Positions 46,561-57,410 of a DNA stretch of 64,000 nucleotides are shown in pieces. Numbering within the stretch: position 1 is the stretch's first letter; every line of letters starts with the position of its first letter. A program made the position numbers and the translations under genes. The notes beneath the pieces were generated by a model, which ran no database searches, was not told where the DNA came from, and worked only from the letters and a program-made list of their open reading frames with translations. The stretch is from Plotosus lineatus (lineage: Eukaryota > Chordata > Actinopteri > Siluriformes > Plotosidae): contig CM045731.1 in assembly GCA_024760905.1 (NCBI GenBank), positions 22,609,001 to 22,673,000 of the forward strand, read 5' to 3'.

Positions 46561-47049
46561 CAGGAATCCCTCACTTAACGTGGTTAATGGGGACCGAGGG
46601 ACACCCCCCACCCCCACCCCCCACCGACTACTGATTTCCGCAAAGTAGGATCGACCCGCCCGTGACTGACGTATACGTTCATGAATATGTGTATTTAATA
46701 TCAATAAATACATATTCAACACTATAAATGCTTATAATAACAATTAAATATTCAAAAATAATGCAAATGATGTAAATAAAACATAAATAGACACACACCC
46801 TCACATGCGCACCCCACATAAAAATGTAAATAATTTTGTTGGGGGTTTTGGATTGATTTTTTGTTTGTTTGTTTGTTTGTTTTGTTTTGTTTTTTGCATA
46901 ATTGGCCTTGTTTTTCCTTAACGTTTTTGCCTATTCTTCCTTAATTTCCTTTTTTTTTTTTATTATTATTATTTTTCAATGAAGTTTTTTAAAAACCCGC
47001 AATGCACTGAAGCCGCAGAAACTGAAGCTTGAAGTAGCGAGGGATCCCT
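46561..47049 (+). mobile_element. M1 MITE, copy 4
   Basis: Opens CAGGAATCCCTCACTTAACG and closes agtagcgagggatccctg. It is 489 bp and shows the clearest inverted ends among the five copies. Confidence 0.8.
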
Positions 47050-47157
47050 GCATTGCAATATAGCAATGTACTTGATGCACATTCTCTGTTTTGAGAATGA
47101 AAACTGTCTATAGACAAATGGACAGAGAGGTAGACAGGTAGATAGAAATATATTTAC

Positions 47158-47238
47158 ATATATATATATATATATATACATACATGTAGTGAAAATGAAG
47201 TTTCAATAGAAAGTCTTTTTCCTGTCCTTTTATTTTTA

Positions 47239-47297
<59 letters not shown>
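47158..47297. repeat. Two (TA)n arrays
   Basis: About 47158-47178 and 47230-47297. The second runs directly into M1 copy 5. Confidence 0.9.
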
Positions 47298-47299
<2 letters not shown>

Positions 47300-47301
47300 G
47301 A

Positions 47302-47727
47302 CAAGGATCCGTCACTTTCCAGTTAATGGGGACTGAGATCCCCCCCACGACCGCTGATTTCAGTGAAGTAGGATCGACACCAAACTGGAGTATAGGTGCA
47401 TGTATATGTGTATATAATATCAGTAAATATATCTAATATTCAAAAATAATGCATACGATGTAAATCTTCTTCTTTACAAACACGCCACACACAGAGATGC
47501 ACACCTCACATAAAAATGTACGTAGTTTTCTTTGGGGTTTTGGGTTGTTTTTGTTTGTTTGGGTTTTTTTTTTTGCACAATTGGCCTTGTTTTGCAACAT
47601 TTTTCTTAATTTTCCGCCTATTTTTCCTTAATTTCCTTATTTTAAAAATTTTCTATGAATCTTTTTGAAAAATCTGTGATGCACTGCAGCCGCAGAAACT
47701 GAAACAAGAATTAGCGAGGGATCACTG
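47302..47727 (+). mobile_element. M1 MITE, copy 5, between two (TA)n arrays
   Basis: Opens CAAGGATCCGTCACTTTCCA and closes ttagcgagggatcactg. It is 426 bp with an internal deletion relative to copy 4. Confidence 0.78.
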
Positions 47728-47728
47728 C

Positions 47729-47734
<6 letters not shown>

Positions 47735-47802
<68 letters not shown>
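47735..47802. repeat. (TA)n microsatellite
   Basis: About 33 TA units following M1 copy 5. Confidence 0.95.
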
Positions 47803-47805
<3 letters not shown>

Positions 47806-47872
47806 TATATATTAACACACTAAATATATATATTAACATATATTAAACATATATGTATGTGTGTGTGTGTGT

Positions 47873-47955
47873 GTCCATCTATCCATCTATCCATCTGTCT
47901 GCCTTCCTGTCTGTCTGTCCAACTATCTGCCTACCGAACTGTCTGTCTCTCTATC
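47873..47955. repeat. (ATCC)n/(TCTG)n tetranucleotide mixture
   Basis: Imperfect TCCATCTA and TGTCTGTC units. Confidence 0.8.
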
Positions 47956-49179
47956 TTCTTCACAATACTGAAGCAGTCTGAAAAAATTCTGGGATCACGA
48001 ATTTGATCCGGATTATCCCCAACTTCTAAAGCCAGATTCACCCAAGAAGCAACGAGCAATACACAAGTCAATTTTGCACCGCACTGCATGTGAAATCACC
48101 TATTTTACACGACTTTCGGAACAGAATAGTTTTAGATTTTAGGGAACTGAGTATTTGGCAGAATCTGCCAATCAACACTATCCTTAAACCGTGATTGGTT
48201 ATCACTTGAATTGCAGTTGAATTTAGCACCCGCTCACTTGAAAAATAATAATTGTAATGATTTTTAGAATTAAAAAAATGGAAAATGTTTGTCACTGATT
48301 TCACTTGCAATCATTGACTTCACATGTGCGATCGCACTGCTTCTTGCATGAATCGGACTGAAGGGAGTCTTTTTTATCCAAAGCACCACCTCTGGTTTAA
48401 ATTTCAAGAAGATACATACATAGTTTTTTTTTTGGGGGGGGGTTTTGTGTGTGTTTGTGTTTGTGTTTGTGTGTAAAAAACATATGCTTTGGTACTGTAC
48501 TTCTGGTACGTGACACTTGAAGTGCAATACAACGGCAACAAGATTGATTTTCTTTTTTCTTTTTCTTTTTCTTTTTTTTTGTGAATTTTGAGATTTTCAT
48601 CAAGACTTGTTTTTCTTTTGCAATTCCAAGTGCAAACAAATATTTTGCAGGTTAAATACATATATAGAGTGAAAGTCCTGAGTCATGACTGATTTGCAAA
48701 AGCTTTGTACATGTTTGGCAAAAAATGCAAACCTGCTGTAAATCAGTCACATTTTCTTTTTTCACTCTTTATTAGTGTGAACAAAATGCGAATAAAGTAC
48801 GAAGTCTTTTTTTTTTTAATATAAAATAAGATAAAATACATGGAATATGGGAAATGCAATCAAGTGTCAACATTTTCCAAAACTTTACACGTGGAAGTCT
48901 CCAAACTTGTTTTTTTTTTTTTTTTTTTTGCAAATGAAAAACGAATAATTTTTGAGCAAAACTATAACCTTGATGTCCTCGTGGCTGAGTTGGGATCAGA
49001 GGCTATTTTTTGTGACATTTGAGGACATTTGTAATGTTTGAAACCTTTTTGTGATGAGTTCATAAACCATGGGAACAAAATGCGATGCTGCAAATGTCCC
49101 AAGAAAAATCTTGTAAACATTTGGAGAACAAAAAGTGACGGCCGGAAATTGACCTTCATTTCAGTCGCTTTTCCATCGC
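47956..49179. other. Region upstream of moxd1, no exon seen
   Basis: AT-rich, with T-rich runs at about 48420, 48545-48580 and 48910-48929. The stretch 48660-49150 may be an old interspersed repeat, but I cannot name it. No upstream gene is visible. Confidence 0.35.
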
Positions 49180-49388
49180 AACTCTCGTGTGATCAGCCCC
49201 TGATGATCCTGCCCGGGTGCGAACATCAATGCGTGACACTTATGAAATGAACCCTTTGGCTTTCCACACACGCGGTACCAGGGGAAAGCTGCGTGCGCTC
49301 GCAGTCGGACACCGCGAGTTTCCAAAACTCCAGCTGCATGAGTATGACTAAAAGCACTCGCTCTCCTCCTCGCTGCGCATTCAGGACC
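49180..49388 (+). promoter_or_regulatory. Candidate moxd1 promoter and 5'UTR with a small CpG island
   Basis: CpG density rises sharply from about 49180 (gcgtgcgctcgcagtcgg and similar) and stays high through exon 1, against a CpG-poor background on both sides. I see no convincing TATA box at a fixed distance, which fits a CpG-type promoter. The transcription start cannot be placed from sequence alone. Confidence 0.45.
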
Positions 49389-49652
49389 ATGTCGGACACC
49401 GCGCTCGTCAGCACCGTTCTGCTCTTCACCGTCAGCCTCGTGCGTTCCCAAGAGCCCGATTACCAGCACGCGGCCACGTTAGACGCGCGCGGCAGATACG
49501 TGATGAGATGGAAGTTCAACGAAACGAGCATCGCGGTGGAGATCGAGGCGCAGGCGACGGGATACATTGGTTTCGGCTTCTCTCCAAACGGAGCAATGGC
49601 CTCGTCTGATATCATCTTTGGAGGAATTGCAGATGGGAAACCATATCTCCAC
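49389..49652 (+). CDS. moxd1: DBH-like monooxygenase, exon 1 (signal peptide and start of DOMON domain)
   Basis: This is the first coding exon of a copper type II, ascorbate-dependent monooxygenase-like protein (DBH/MOXD family). MOXD1 is known as an ER-associated relative of dopamine beta-hydroxylase without a settled substrate. It encodes 88 codons. Residues 1-20 form a hydrophobic signal peptide (MSDTALVSTVLLFTVSLVRS). The DOMON domain follows, with a TLDARGRYVMRW strand, the core GYIGFGFSPNGAMASSD (58-74) and GGIADGKPYL (78-87). The core closely matches my memory of the human MOXD1 motif GFGFSPTGAMASADI and is far from DBH itself. N44-E-T is a glycosylation sequon. I chose the ATG at 49389 because it has A at -3 and is followed directly by the signal peptide. 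Two in-frame ATGs at about 49338 and 49344 would add a polar, arginine-rich leader. The exon ends in phase 0 after CAC, with donor gtgagc. A fish moxd2-type paralogue is the main alternative. Confidence 0.87.
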
Positions 49653-49659
49653 GTGAGCT

Positions 49660-49660
<1 letters not shown>

Positions 49661-49712
<52 letters not shown>
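49661..49712. repeat. (AAT)n microsatellite beside the exon 1 donor
   Basis: About 17 units starting at intron position +9. Confidence 0.95.
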
Positions 49713-49713
<1 letters not shown>

Positions 49714-50005
49714 GGGCAGTGGTGGTCTAGTGTTGGGGGTTGGGGGTTCGAGTCCCACTCTCCACAAGGTTGTCACTGCCTCCCCCTGTCACCTCACTGT
49801 CTATGATGTGAGTCATGTAAAAGAACCATTGCTGACTTTCGACAAGAGTAGGCTGCAAAGCCGTCAGTGTGTTTCTGCCCTGCAATGGCCTGGCGAGCTG
49901 TCCAGGGTGTACTCTGCCCTCGGCCTGAGTTGGCTGGGATGGGCACCAGCCTCCCCGCGACCCTAATTAGGATGAAGCGGTTACAGAAAATGAACTGATG
50001 AACTG
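49713..50005 (+). mobile_element. S1M SINE with a deleted A box
   Basis: ggcagtggtggtctagtgtt jumps to gttgggggttcgagtcccac, so the segment between A and B boxes is lost. The rest is complete to the gcggttacagaaaatgaact tail. It sits inside (AAT)n. Confidence 0.85.
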
Positions 50006-50027
50006 AATAATAATAATAATAATAATG

Positions 50028-50362
50028 AGGGCCGTGGTGGCCTTGTGGTGAAGGTGCTGGATCACTGATCCCAAGGTTGGGGGTTCAAGTCCCACTGTCA
50101 ACAGGTTGTTGTCACTGCCCCCCCAGTGCAGCTAACTGAGTTATCAAAGGCTGGCCATATCCCTCACTCTTTATGGTGTGAGGTTCATGTAAAAGAATCA
50201 TTGCTGACTTTCGGCAAGAGTAACTGCATATCCACCAGCGTGTTTCTGCTCCGCGATGGCCTGGTGAGCTGTCCAGGGCGTACTCTGTCCTCACCCGGAG
50301 TTGGCTGGGATGGGCACCAGTCCCCCCAACCATAATTAGGATTAAGCGGTTCCAGAAAATGA
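50028..50362 (+). mobile_element. S1M SINE, direct neighbour of the previous copy
   Basis: Complete from gggccgtggtggccttgtgg to gcggttccagaaaatg. (AAT)n patches lie on both sides (50006-50026, 50363-50389). Confidence 0.85.
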
Positions 50363-50624
50363 ATAATAATAATAATAATAATAATAATATGCATACGTCA
50401 CATTAAGTTTCCTTTGTTGCTGGGATGCACAAACAGCATACAGCTGTACACAGCTGCATGATGATAAAGATGTTAACTCATGTTGGAATGCACTTGTTTA
50501 AATGAACTTATGCATGCCAAATGTCTTCCTTTGCAAGATTATGATTTATGTTTATGAACCATCCAACAATAACTGACTACTTCACATCAGTCATTATTAT
50601 TAGGAGCAGTAGTAGTAGCAGTAG

Positions 50625-50935
50625 TAACCATCATTTGTCTGGCTCTGCTGATGCAGTGCTAGGACATTCTCCTCACACCAAAAATGGTCCTGTGTTCGAG
50701 TCCCAAACTTAGTGAGTGTATTGACTGAGTCTGGATGTTCTTTCACATGTTTGCCAGGGTTTCTTCCTGGAAAATACGGTTTCCTTCCACACTCCCAATA
50801 CATGTGCATTGTTAATTGGCAATTCTAATTTGCCGCAATCATGAACATGAGTGTGAATGGTAATTTGTGTGTTTGCCTTGTAATGGACTGGTGAGCTGTT
50901 CACATTGCCCAATTAGGTGCCCATTATTGGCTACG
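50625..50935 (+). mobile_element. S2 SINE, worn
   Basis: ggtcctgtgttcgagtccca, gtttcttcctggaaaatacg and taatggactggtgagctgtt are in the right order. Confidence 0.72.
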
Positions 50936-51034
50936 CAGTACAGTTTAGTAATGATTACATTTACAAAAATAGTACATAATTAGTTGTAGTAGTATATTTA
51001 TAATCATAATATCCAGTACATAATTATCTGGTTG

Positions 51035-51036
<2 letters not shown>

Positions 51037-51101
<65 letters not shown>
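51037..51101. repeat. (TTA)n microsatellite
   Basis: About 21 TTA units. Confidence 0.95.
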
Positions 51102-51104
<3 letters not shown>

Positions 51105-51250
51105 ATTTATTTATTTATTTTGTTTGATTATTTACCATATATCATATGCCTTCACTCAGGGAGTATGCAAAGGAACAACCATAAAAAAAAAAAAAAAAAA
51201 AAAAAGTCAAGTGCTTCGCGTGCCCCTGAATATGTAGTATAAAAGTCTGT

Positions 51251-51576
51251 TCATCGTTCATTTTCTGAACCGCTTAGTCTTAATTAGGGTTGTGGGATGC
51301 TGGTACCCAATCTCAGCTAACTCTGGGTGAGGACAGAGTACACTATGGAACGCTCGCCAGGCCGTCGAGGACATAAACACGATTGGCCTACACTGTAAAC
51401 AAAAGCAATGATTCTTTTACATGCCTCTCATTACAGACAGTAGGAGGCATGGCCAACCTAGGATAATCCAGTTACCCGCACTGAGAGGACAATGACAACT
51501 CAGCGGTAGTTAGGGCTTGAACCCCTGACTTTTGAATCAGTAAGCCAGTACCCTGCCACTGGGCCACCACTGCCCC
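51251..51576 (-). mobile_element. S1M SINE
   Basis: gttcattttctgaaccgctt, acatgcctctcattacagac and the head end gggccaccactgcccc. The core is diverged compared with the copies at 49713 and 50028, to which it is inverted. Confidence 0.8.
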
Positions 51577-52420
51577 GCATAACAGTTTGCTATATTGTTA
51601 TTCATTTTTATTCACACAAATTTACATGATTTATTTTAGATGTGTTTTTAATTTAATTATTGCATAAATTGTTCAAAATGAAAGAGGCACTCCGAGAATG
51701 TGAGGAAAAAAAAAAAAACACAAACCCCCAGGAAGATTTAAACGAGATTAGTTTTTACTATTGCCCAATAGTGAGTGTTTAAAGGTTAAATAGATACAGA
51801 ATCAACTTATTTTAGTGATTACTTTGGAAGTCATGGACTTACTTTTTTTTTTTTTTTTTTTTAAATATTATTAACTTAGGCAATGCTCCCGCTTTAATCT
51901 GGTATGAAAACATCCACAGAGTCCAATACTCATCTTCTCTGTATTGAGTTTTCCTCTACATTCACTAATATTCTGATTATTGGACCTTCACTGGTATCCA
52001 GATTTATTGTAGGTGAGACAAATGACTTCCTGTCAGATATGAGTCAGGATTGTAGGGTGCTTCGTACTCTCTGATATCAACTTGAGTTTACAGAGGGCGA
52101 AGAGGGTCCAGGTAGAGGATGAGATATGTACCGACAACAGGTAACATTTCAAAATGAATCCAGAAGTACTATCTAAAAAGTTCAACAAAGGAATGTTGTG
52201 AATGTGGTCAATATAAAATATGAATAAATCAAGAAAATGAATGCAATTATAAGCCAAATGTGATGCAAATGTAATACAAAACAATTGGAATGAGCAGAGA
52301 CCGTCTAAACCAGGGGTCACCAACATGGTGTTTAGACTGTAAACACTAAAAGCCAAGTCTAAATCTTTCACATCACTTGTCAAGTTGAACTTTTACAATA
52401 CCATTTCATTTTCAAGCTAA
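51577..52420. other. No recognised feature
   Basis: AT-rich. At about 52315 ccaggggtcaccaacatggt looks like a transposon terminus, but no partner end was found. T22 at about 51842. Confidence 0.35.
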
Positions 52421-52488
<68 letters not shown>

Positions 52489-52515
52489 TTTCTTCTTCTT
52501 CTTCTTCTTCTTCTT
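52421..52515. repeat. (CAT)n-(CTT)n, the expanded tail of the LINE
   Basis: On the minus strand it reads (AAG)n then (ATG)n straight after the LINE 3' end, at the position where the plus-strand relative has gaagatgagatgagatgaga. Confidence 0.85.
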
Positions 52516-52519
52516 CCAT

Positions 52520-54195
52520 TTAATCCGGGGCCGGGGCGTGGGGGCAGAAGCCTGAGCAATGATGTCCAGACATCTCGCTCCCCAGCCACTTCCTCCAGCT
52601 GTTCTGGGGGCACACCAAGGTGTTCTCAGACCAGCTGAGCGCCATAGTCTTCCAGCGTGTTCTAGGTTGACCCCGGGGTCTCTTCCCTGTTGGACATGCC
52701 TGAAACACCACACCGGGGATGTGTTCAGTATGCATTCTAACCAGATGGCAGAGCCACTTCAACTGGCTCCTTTCAATGTGGAGGATCAGCGGTTCTACTC
52801 TGAGCTCTCCCAGGATGGCTGATCTTCTCACCTCATCTCTAAAGAAGAGCCCCGCCACCCAATAAAGGAAGCCAATTTCAGCTGATTGTCTCTAGATCTT
52901 GTTCTTTCAGTCACTACCCAAAGCTTATGACCACAAGTGAGGGTTGGAATGTAGATTGACTGGTAAATTGAGAGCTTTACCTTTGCTCAGCACCCCCTTC
53001 GCCACAACACACCAGTACAGGCTTGGCTGCAGCGAGCCACCTGTTGATCTCCCACTCCATCCTTTTCTCACTCGTGAGCTAGACACCAAGATACTTGGGG
53101 GATGGGGATGACCTCATTCCCGACTGGAGGGTGCACTCCACCTTTTTCCAACTGAGAACCATGGCCTCTGACTTGGAGATGCTGATTCTCATCCCAGCCA
53201 CTTCACACTCGACTGTGATTTGGTCCGGTGAGAGCTGGAGGTCCCGGATTGATGAAGCCAAAAGGACAACGTCATCCGCTAAAAGCAGAGACAAGATCCA
53301 ATGGTCACCAAACCAGAACCTTTGAACACCTCAGCTGTGCCTAGAAATTCTGTCCATAAAAAATCTGAACAGAATCGGTCACAAACCACAACCTTGGCAT
53401 ACTTCAACTTTCACCGGAAAAGTTTGCGACCTGTTGATGTGGACCAAACTCTGGCTCCGTTGATACAGCGACCGTAGAAAGAGGTCCGGAATGCCATACT
53501 CCCAGAGAACGCCCCACAAGATAGCCTGGAAGACATGGTCGAAAGCATTCCCTAAATCCACAAAACACATGTGGACAGAATGGGCAAATCCCCATTCCCC
53601 TTCCAGGATCCTGTGGAGCATATAGAGTTGGTCAAGAGTGCCGTGGCCAGGACAAAAACCAAATTGTTCCTCCTGAATCTGAAGTTCAGCTATTGGTCGG
53701 ATCCTCCTCTTCCGCACCCCTGCATAGAAATTCCCGGGTAGGCTGAGGAGTGTGATTCCACAATAATTGGAATTCAACGTCCTTTTTAAAAAGATTCTAG
53801 TTTTCCAATCCAGAGGTACGCCCCCGATGGCCATGCAATGTTGTAGAGACCTGTCGACCAAGACAGTTCTACAACATCATCTAGAGCCCTGAGACATTCA
53901 GGGTGGATCTTAACCATGACCGGAGCCCGACTGCATGGAGCTTTTTGACTACCTCAGTGATGTCAGCTCCAGTGATGGACGGACCCCCACCCAAACCCCC
54001 AGAATCTTCCTTCTCCATGGAGGACATGTTGGTGGGACTGAGGAGGTCTCCTCGAAGTATTTTTACCACCACCTGACGATATCCCCATTTGAGGTAAGCA
54101 GCTTCCCACTTCCACTGTAAACAGTATTTGTGGAGAACTGCTTCTCCCTCCTGATGCGTTGGATGGTGGTTCAGAACCTTTTTGAGGCCAACCAA
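52520..54195 (-). pseudogene. Reverse transcriptase and C-terminus of the family-A LINE
   Basis: NSNYCGITLLSLPGNFYAGV, IQEEQFGFCPGHGTLDQLYM, VHMCFVDLGNAFDHVF and MSLLLADDVVLLASS (the ADD catalytic motif intact) are in order from about 53810 to 53240. PTGKRPRGQPRTRW lies at about 52680. At least four frame changes separate these blocks. Confidence 0.85.
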
Positions 54196-54359
54196 TAATC
54201 GCTCTCCAGGCCATCACTGAACTCCTCCCACACTCGAGATTTTACATCGGCAACAGCTCAGGCTACAGCACGTTTGGCCTGCCTGTACCTGTCTGCCGCC
54301 TCGTTAGTCCCACAGGCCAATAAGACCTGATAGGCCTCATTTTTCAGCTGTACGGCCCC

Positions 54360-55240
54360 CTTCACTGTAGGTGTTCCCCACCAAGTTCGGGGGTTACCAG
54401 AAAGACAGCGCTGATGACCTTATGGCCACAGCTATGGGCTACCACCTCAGCATTAGAGGCACGAAACATGGCCCATTCAGATTCCATGTTACCTGCCTCC
54501 TTTGGGACATGGTTGTAGCTCTGCCAGAGGTGGGAATGAAAGGCCCCTCTGACAGGAGACTCCACCAAACGTTCCCAGTAGACTCTCACCTCATGCTTGA
54601 GCCTGCCAGGTCTGGAGGGTGGCCTCCATGTGCTTGGAACTTTGGTGACAGAACTACAAAGTTGATCATTGAACTGTGGTCTAGGGTGTTCTGATGCCAA
54701 GTGCACTTATGGATACCCTTATGTTTGAACATGGTGTTTGTGAAGGACAAACTGATAACCATAGAAGTCCAACAAGGAAACACCATTTGGGTTCAGACTG
54801 GAGAGGCCGTACCCACCGATCACATCTTTCCAGGTCACACCATTGTTGCCCATATGGGCATTGAAGTTGCCCAGAACAACGAGTGAGCCTTAAGGGGGAG
54901 CATTCTCCAACACACCCTATAAAAACTCCAAGAAGGGTGGGTACTCTGAACTCTCATTTGGTGCATAAGCACAAACGACAGTCAGGACCTGTGCCCACAC
55001 TCGAAGGCAGCGGAAAACTACCCTTTAGTCGACTGGGGAGAACCCCAACGCGTAGGCACCGTGATGAGAGGCTACAAGGATGCCCACACTGGCTTGCTGC
55101 CTCACCCCATGAGCAACTCAAGAATGGAATAAAGTCCAGCCCCTCTCAAGATGGGTGGTTCCAGAGCCCAAGCAATGCTTTGAGGTGAGTCCAACTCTCC
55201 ACTTCATGCACTAGCTCTGGCTCCTTCCCCGCCAAAGAGA
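54360..55240 (-). pseudogene. Endonuclease domain of the family-A LINE
   Basis: TLGTWNVISLAGKEPELVHE (about 55240) is the start of the APE-type domain. [20 protein letters not shown] and SMINFVVLS (about 54730-54640) are its C-terminal motifs, where the usual Asp of the IDF signature is Asn. Frame breaks and stops lie between. RT linker sequence follows. Confidence 0.8.
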
Positions 55241-55691
55241 TAACATTCCATGTCCCAAGAGTCAGAGTCAATAGCTGAGGATCGGACCGGCAGAACCCAT
55301 GCTTTTGGCTGCCACCCAAATCACACTGCACTCGACCCCTATAGTCCCTTCCAGAGGTGGTGGGTTCATGGGAGGGCGGACCCATGTTTTTTTGGGGGGC
55401 AGAAGCCTGACCACCAGGCACTCGCCTTTGAGCCTTGCCCCCAGGCCTGGTTCCATGGGGGACCCGGTGACGCACATCTGGACAAGGGAAACTGTGTCCT
55501 TGTTTTTTTTTTCTTCATAGAGGTTCTTTGAATCGTGCTTCATCTGGACCTTCACCTAGGACCTGTTTGCCTTGGGTGACCCTACCAGGGGGCATAATGC
55601 ACCTGACAACATTATTAGGACACGCAAACCTCTTCACCATGATAAGTTGGTGATTCAATGAGGGGTTGGAAACTAATTATTGTTATTATTA

Positions 55692-56023
55692 TTCTTTCAT
55701 TTTTCTAAGTTGCTTAATCCTAATTAGGGTCATGGGGAGGTTGGTGCCCATTTCAGCCAACTCTGGAAGAGGACGAGGTTCTTCCTGGACAGTCCGCCAG
55801 GCCACCGCAGGGCCAACAATCATACAACCATTCACATTCACACCTCGGGATGATTTGGAACAGTCAATTAAACAATTGTGTATGATGAAAGAAACAAGTA
55901 CCCGTAGGAAACCCCTGCAAGCACAGGAAGAACATGCAAACTCCACACAGACACCCAAGCTGGCAATAAAACCCAGGCCTTCTTGCTGTGAGGTGGATGT
56001 GCTAACCAATACATCACTGTAGG
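55692..56023 (-). mobile_element. S2 SINE, full length
   Basis: Tail ctttcatttttctaagttgc, core gaacatgcaaactccacaca, head end gctgtgaggtggatgtgcta. It lies just beyond the LINE 5' end. Confidence 0.82.
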
Positions 56024-56118
56024 ATGTACTCTGCCCTTGTCCAGAGTCAGCTGAGATAAGCGCCCGCCCCCACACGACCATAATGAGGATTAAGCAGATC
56101 AGAAATTAAATTAATGAA
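56024..56118 (+). mobile_element. SINE tail fragment (S2/S1M)
   Basis: gatgtactctgcccttgtcc to gattaagcagatcagaaatt. It is joined head to head with the preceding reversed S2. Confidence 0.7.
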
Positions 56119-56119
56119 T

Positions 56120-56133
56120 TAATAATAATAATA

Positions 56134-56176
<43 letters not shown>

Positions 56177-56231
56177 TCATCATCATCATCATTATCATCA
56201 TCATCGTCATCATCATCATCATCATCATCAT
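56120..56231. repeat. (AAT)n-(CAT)n compound array
   Basis: (AAT)n to about 56173, then (CAT)n with a few ATT and CGT units. Confidence 0.95.
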
Positions 56232-56268
56232 TTTGTTGTTATTATTTTACCTACATCAACTGGCCAGC

Positions 56269-56610
56269 GGGGCAGTGGTGGTCTAGTGGTATAAGGCGCC
56301 GAATCGCTGATCCAAAGGTTGGGGGTTCGAGTCCCACTCTCCACAAGGTTGTCACTGTCCCCCCCAGTGCAGCTAACTGGGTTATCAAAGGCCAGTCATG
56401 TCTCTCACTGTCTATGGTGCGAGGCATGTAAAAGAACCATTGCTGACTTTCGACAAGAGTAGGCTGCAAAGCTGTCAGTGTGTTTCCGCCCTGCGATGGC
56501 CTGGCGAGCTGTCCAGGGTGTACTCTGTCCTCGCCCTGAGTTGGCTGGGATGGGCACCAGCCTCCCCGCGACCCTAATTAGGATGAAGCGGTTACAGAAA
56601 ATGAACTGAA
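56269..56610 (+). mobile_element. S1M SINE, complete, perfect 12-bp target duplication
   Basis: CAACTGGCCAGC at 56257-56268 and 56611-56622. The head ggggcagtggtggtctagtg and the B box GGTTCGAGTCC are intact. It is the best reference copy of the family here. Confidence 0.92.
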
Positions 56611-56649
56611 CAACTGGCCAGCATTGAAGCATTTACCTGCACTCAATTT

Positions 56650-57235
56650 TGTCTGCGAGCATTTATGTTCTGTGCAAAGTACAGTATTAACACTAGTTAT
56701 GATTTTATTAGCTAACATTAAAGCTACAATTGTGAGTATTTATGTTATCTGTAAAGTATAAATGCTAGTTAAAATATTAGCAGACTATCATTGTAACCTT
56801 CGCATCATAGAATATTGCTTGCTAGTATATATCTTAGATGTAAAGTATAAATTCTAATTAATATGTTAGCCAGGTAATATTGAAACTTTCCTATCGTGAA
56901 ATTTTGTTTGCTAGTATTTATGTTCTCTGTTATGATAGTTAAAATGTTTTTTCTCGCTAATATGTAACTTGCTCATTGTGCAATTCCCTGTGATAGTATT
57001 AATGTTCATAGCAAAGTATTAATGCCTGTAGATATGCTTGCTACCATTAGTTTTTACATCACTCATTTTCAGTTGTTAGCAAAGTATGAAGATTTTACAT
57101 AACTCATTATCTAACATTGTATTGCTCAATTGTGTTTGCTAGCCAATATTAAATGTTTTACCAATTTTAGTATATTCGTATTAAAGCTATTGCCCATACC
57201 GAGTTTGATTTGCTAGTAATTATGTTAGTTAGATT
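56650..57235. repeat. Degenerate tandem repeat, period about 84 bp
   Basis: The word gctagtatttatgttctctg with aaagtataaatgctagttaa recurs with starts near 56661, 56737, 56822, 56910 and 56994, and in weaker form until 57235. About six to seven units, AT-rich. Confidence 0.7.
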
Positions 57236-57410
57236 GTATCAGAAGGCAACTGAGAAGTTGATCATCAAAAAGGACTAAGTCCACATTCTTGGTCAAATGA
57301 CTTAAAGCCATATTTAGTGAATACAACCTAGAAGCTGTCTTGCCAGGAAAAAGCAGTGAAGATCAAAGCAGCCTGGGTCAAGTAAAAATACAAAAGAAAA
57401 TAACAATGAT

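Larger units (their letters stand above)
52516..55668 (-). mobile_element. APE-type LINE (family A), nearly full length but dead
   Basis: Reading the minus strand: 5'UTR with cttatcatggtgaagaggtt-like sequence (about 55668-55400), endonuclease, linker with a TxxxxxPxG segment, RT and C-terminus, ending at 52516. It is about 3.15 kb inside moxd1 intron 1, antisense to the gene. Confidence 0.87.

Noticed and set aside
49293..49388. Longer N-terminus for moxd1 from upstream ATGs
   Set aside because: The frame is open but the leader is polar and arginine-rich. The ATG at 49389 has the better context and is followed at once by a signal peptide.
52309..52340. Transposon terminus ccaggggtcaccaacatggt
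   Set aside because: It resembles a hAT-type end, but no matching second end or duplication was found nearby, so no element is called.
55250..55531. Plus-strand frames opposite the LINE 5' region
   Set aside because: They are antisense shadows of the LINE 5'UTR and endonuclease start.
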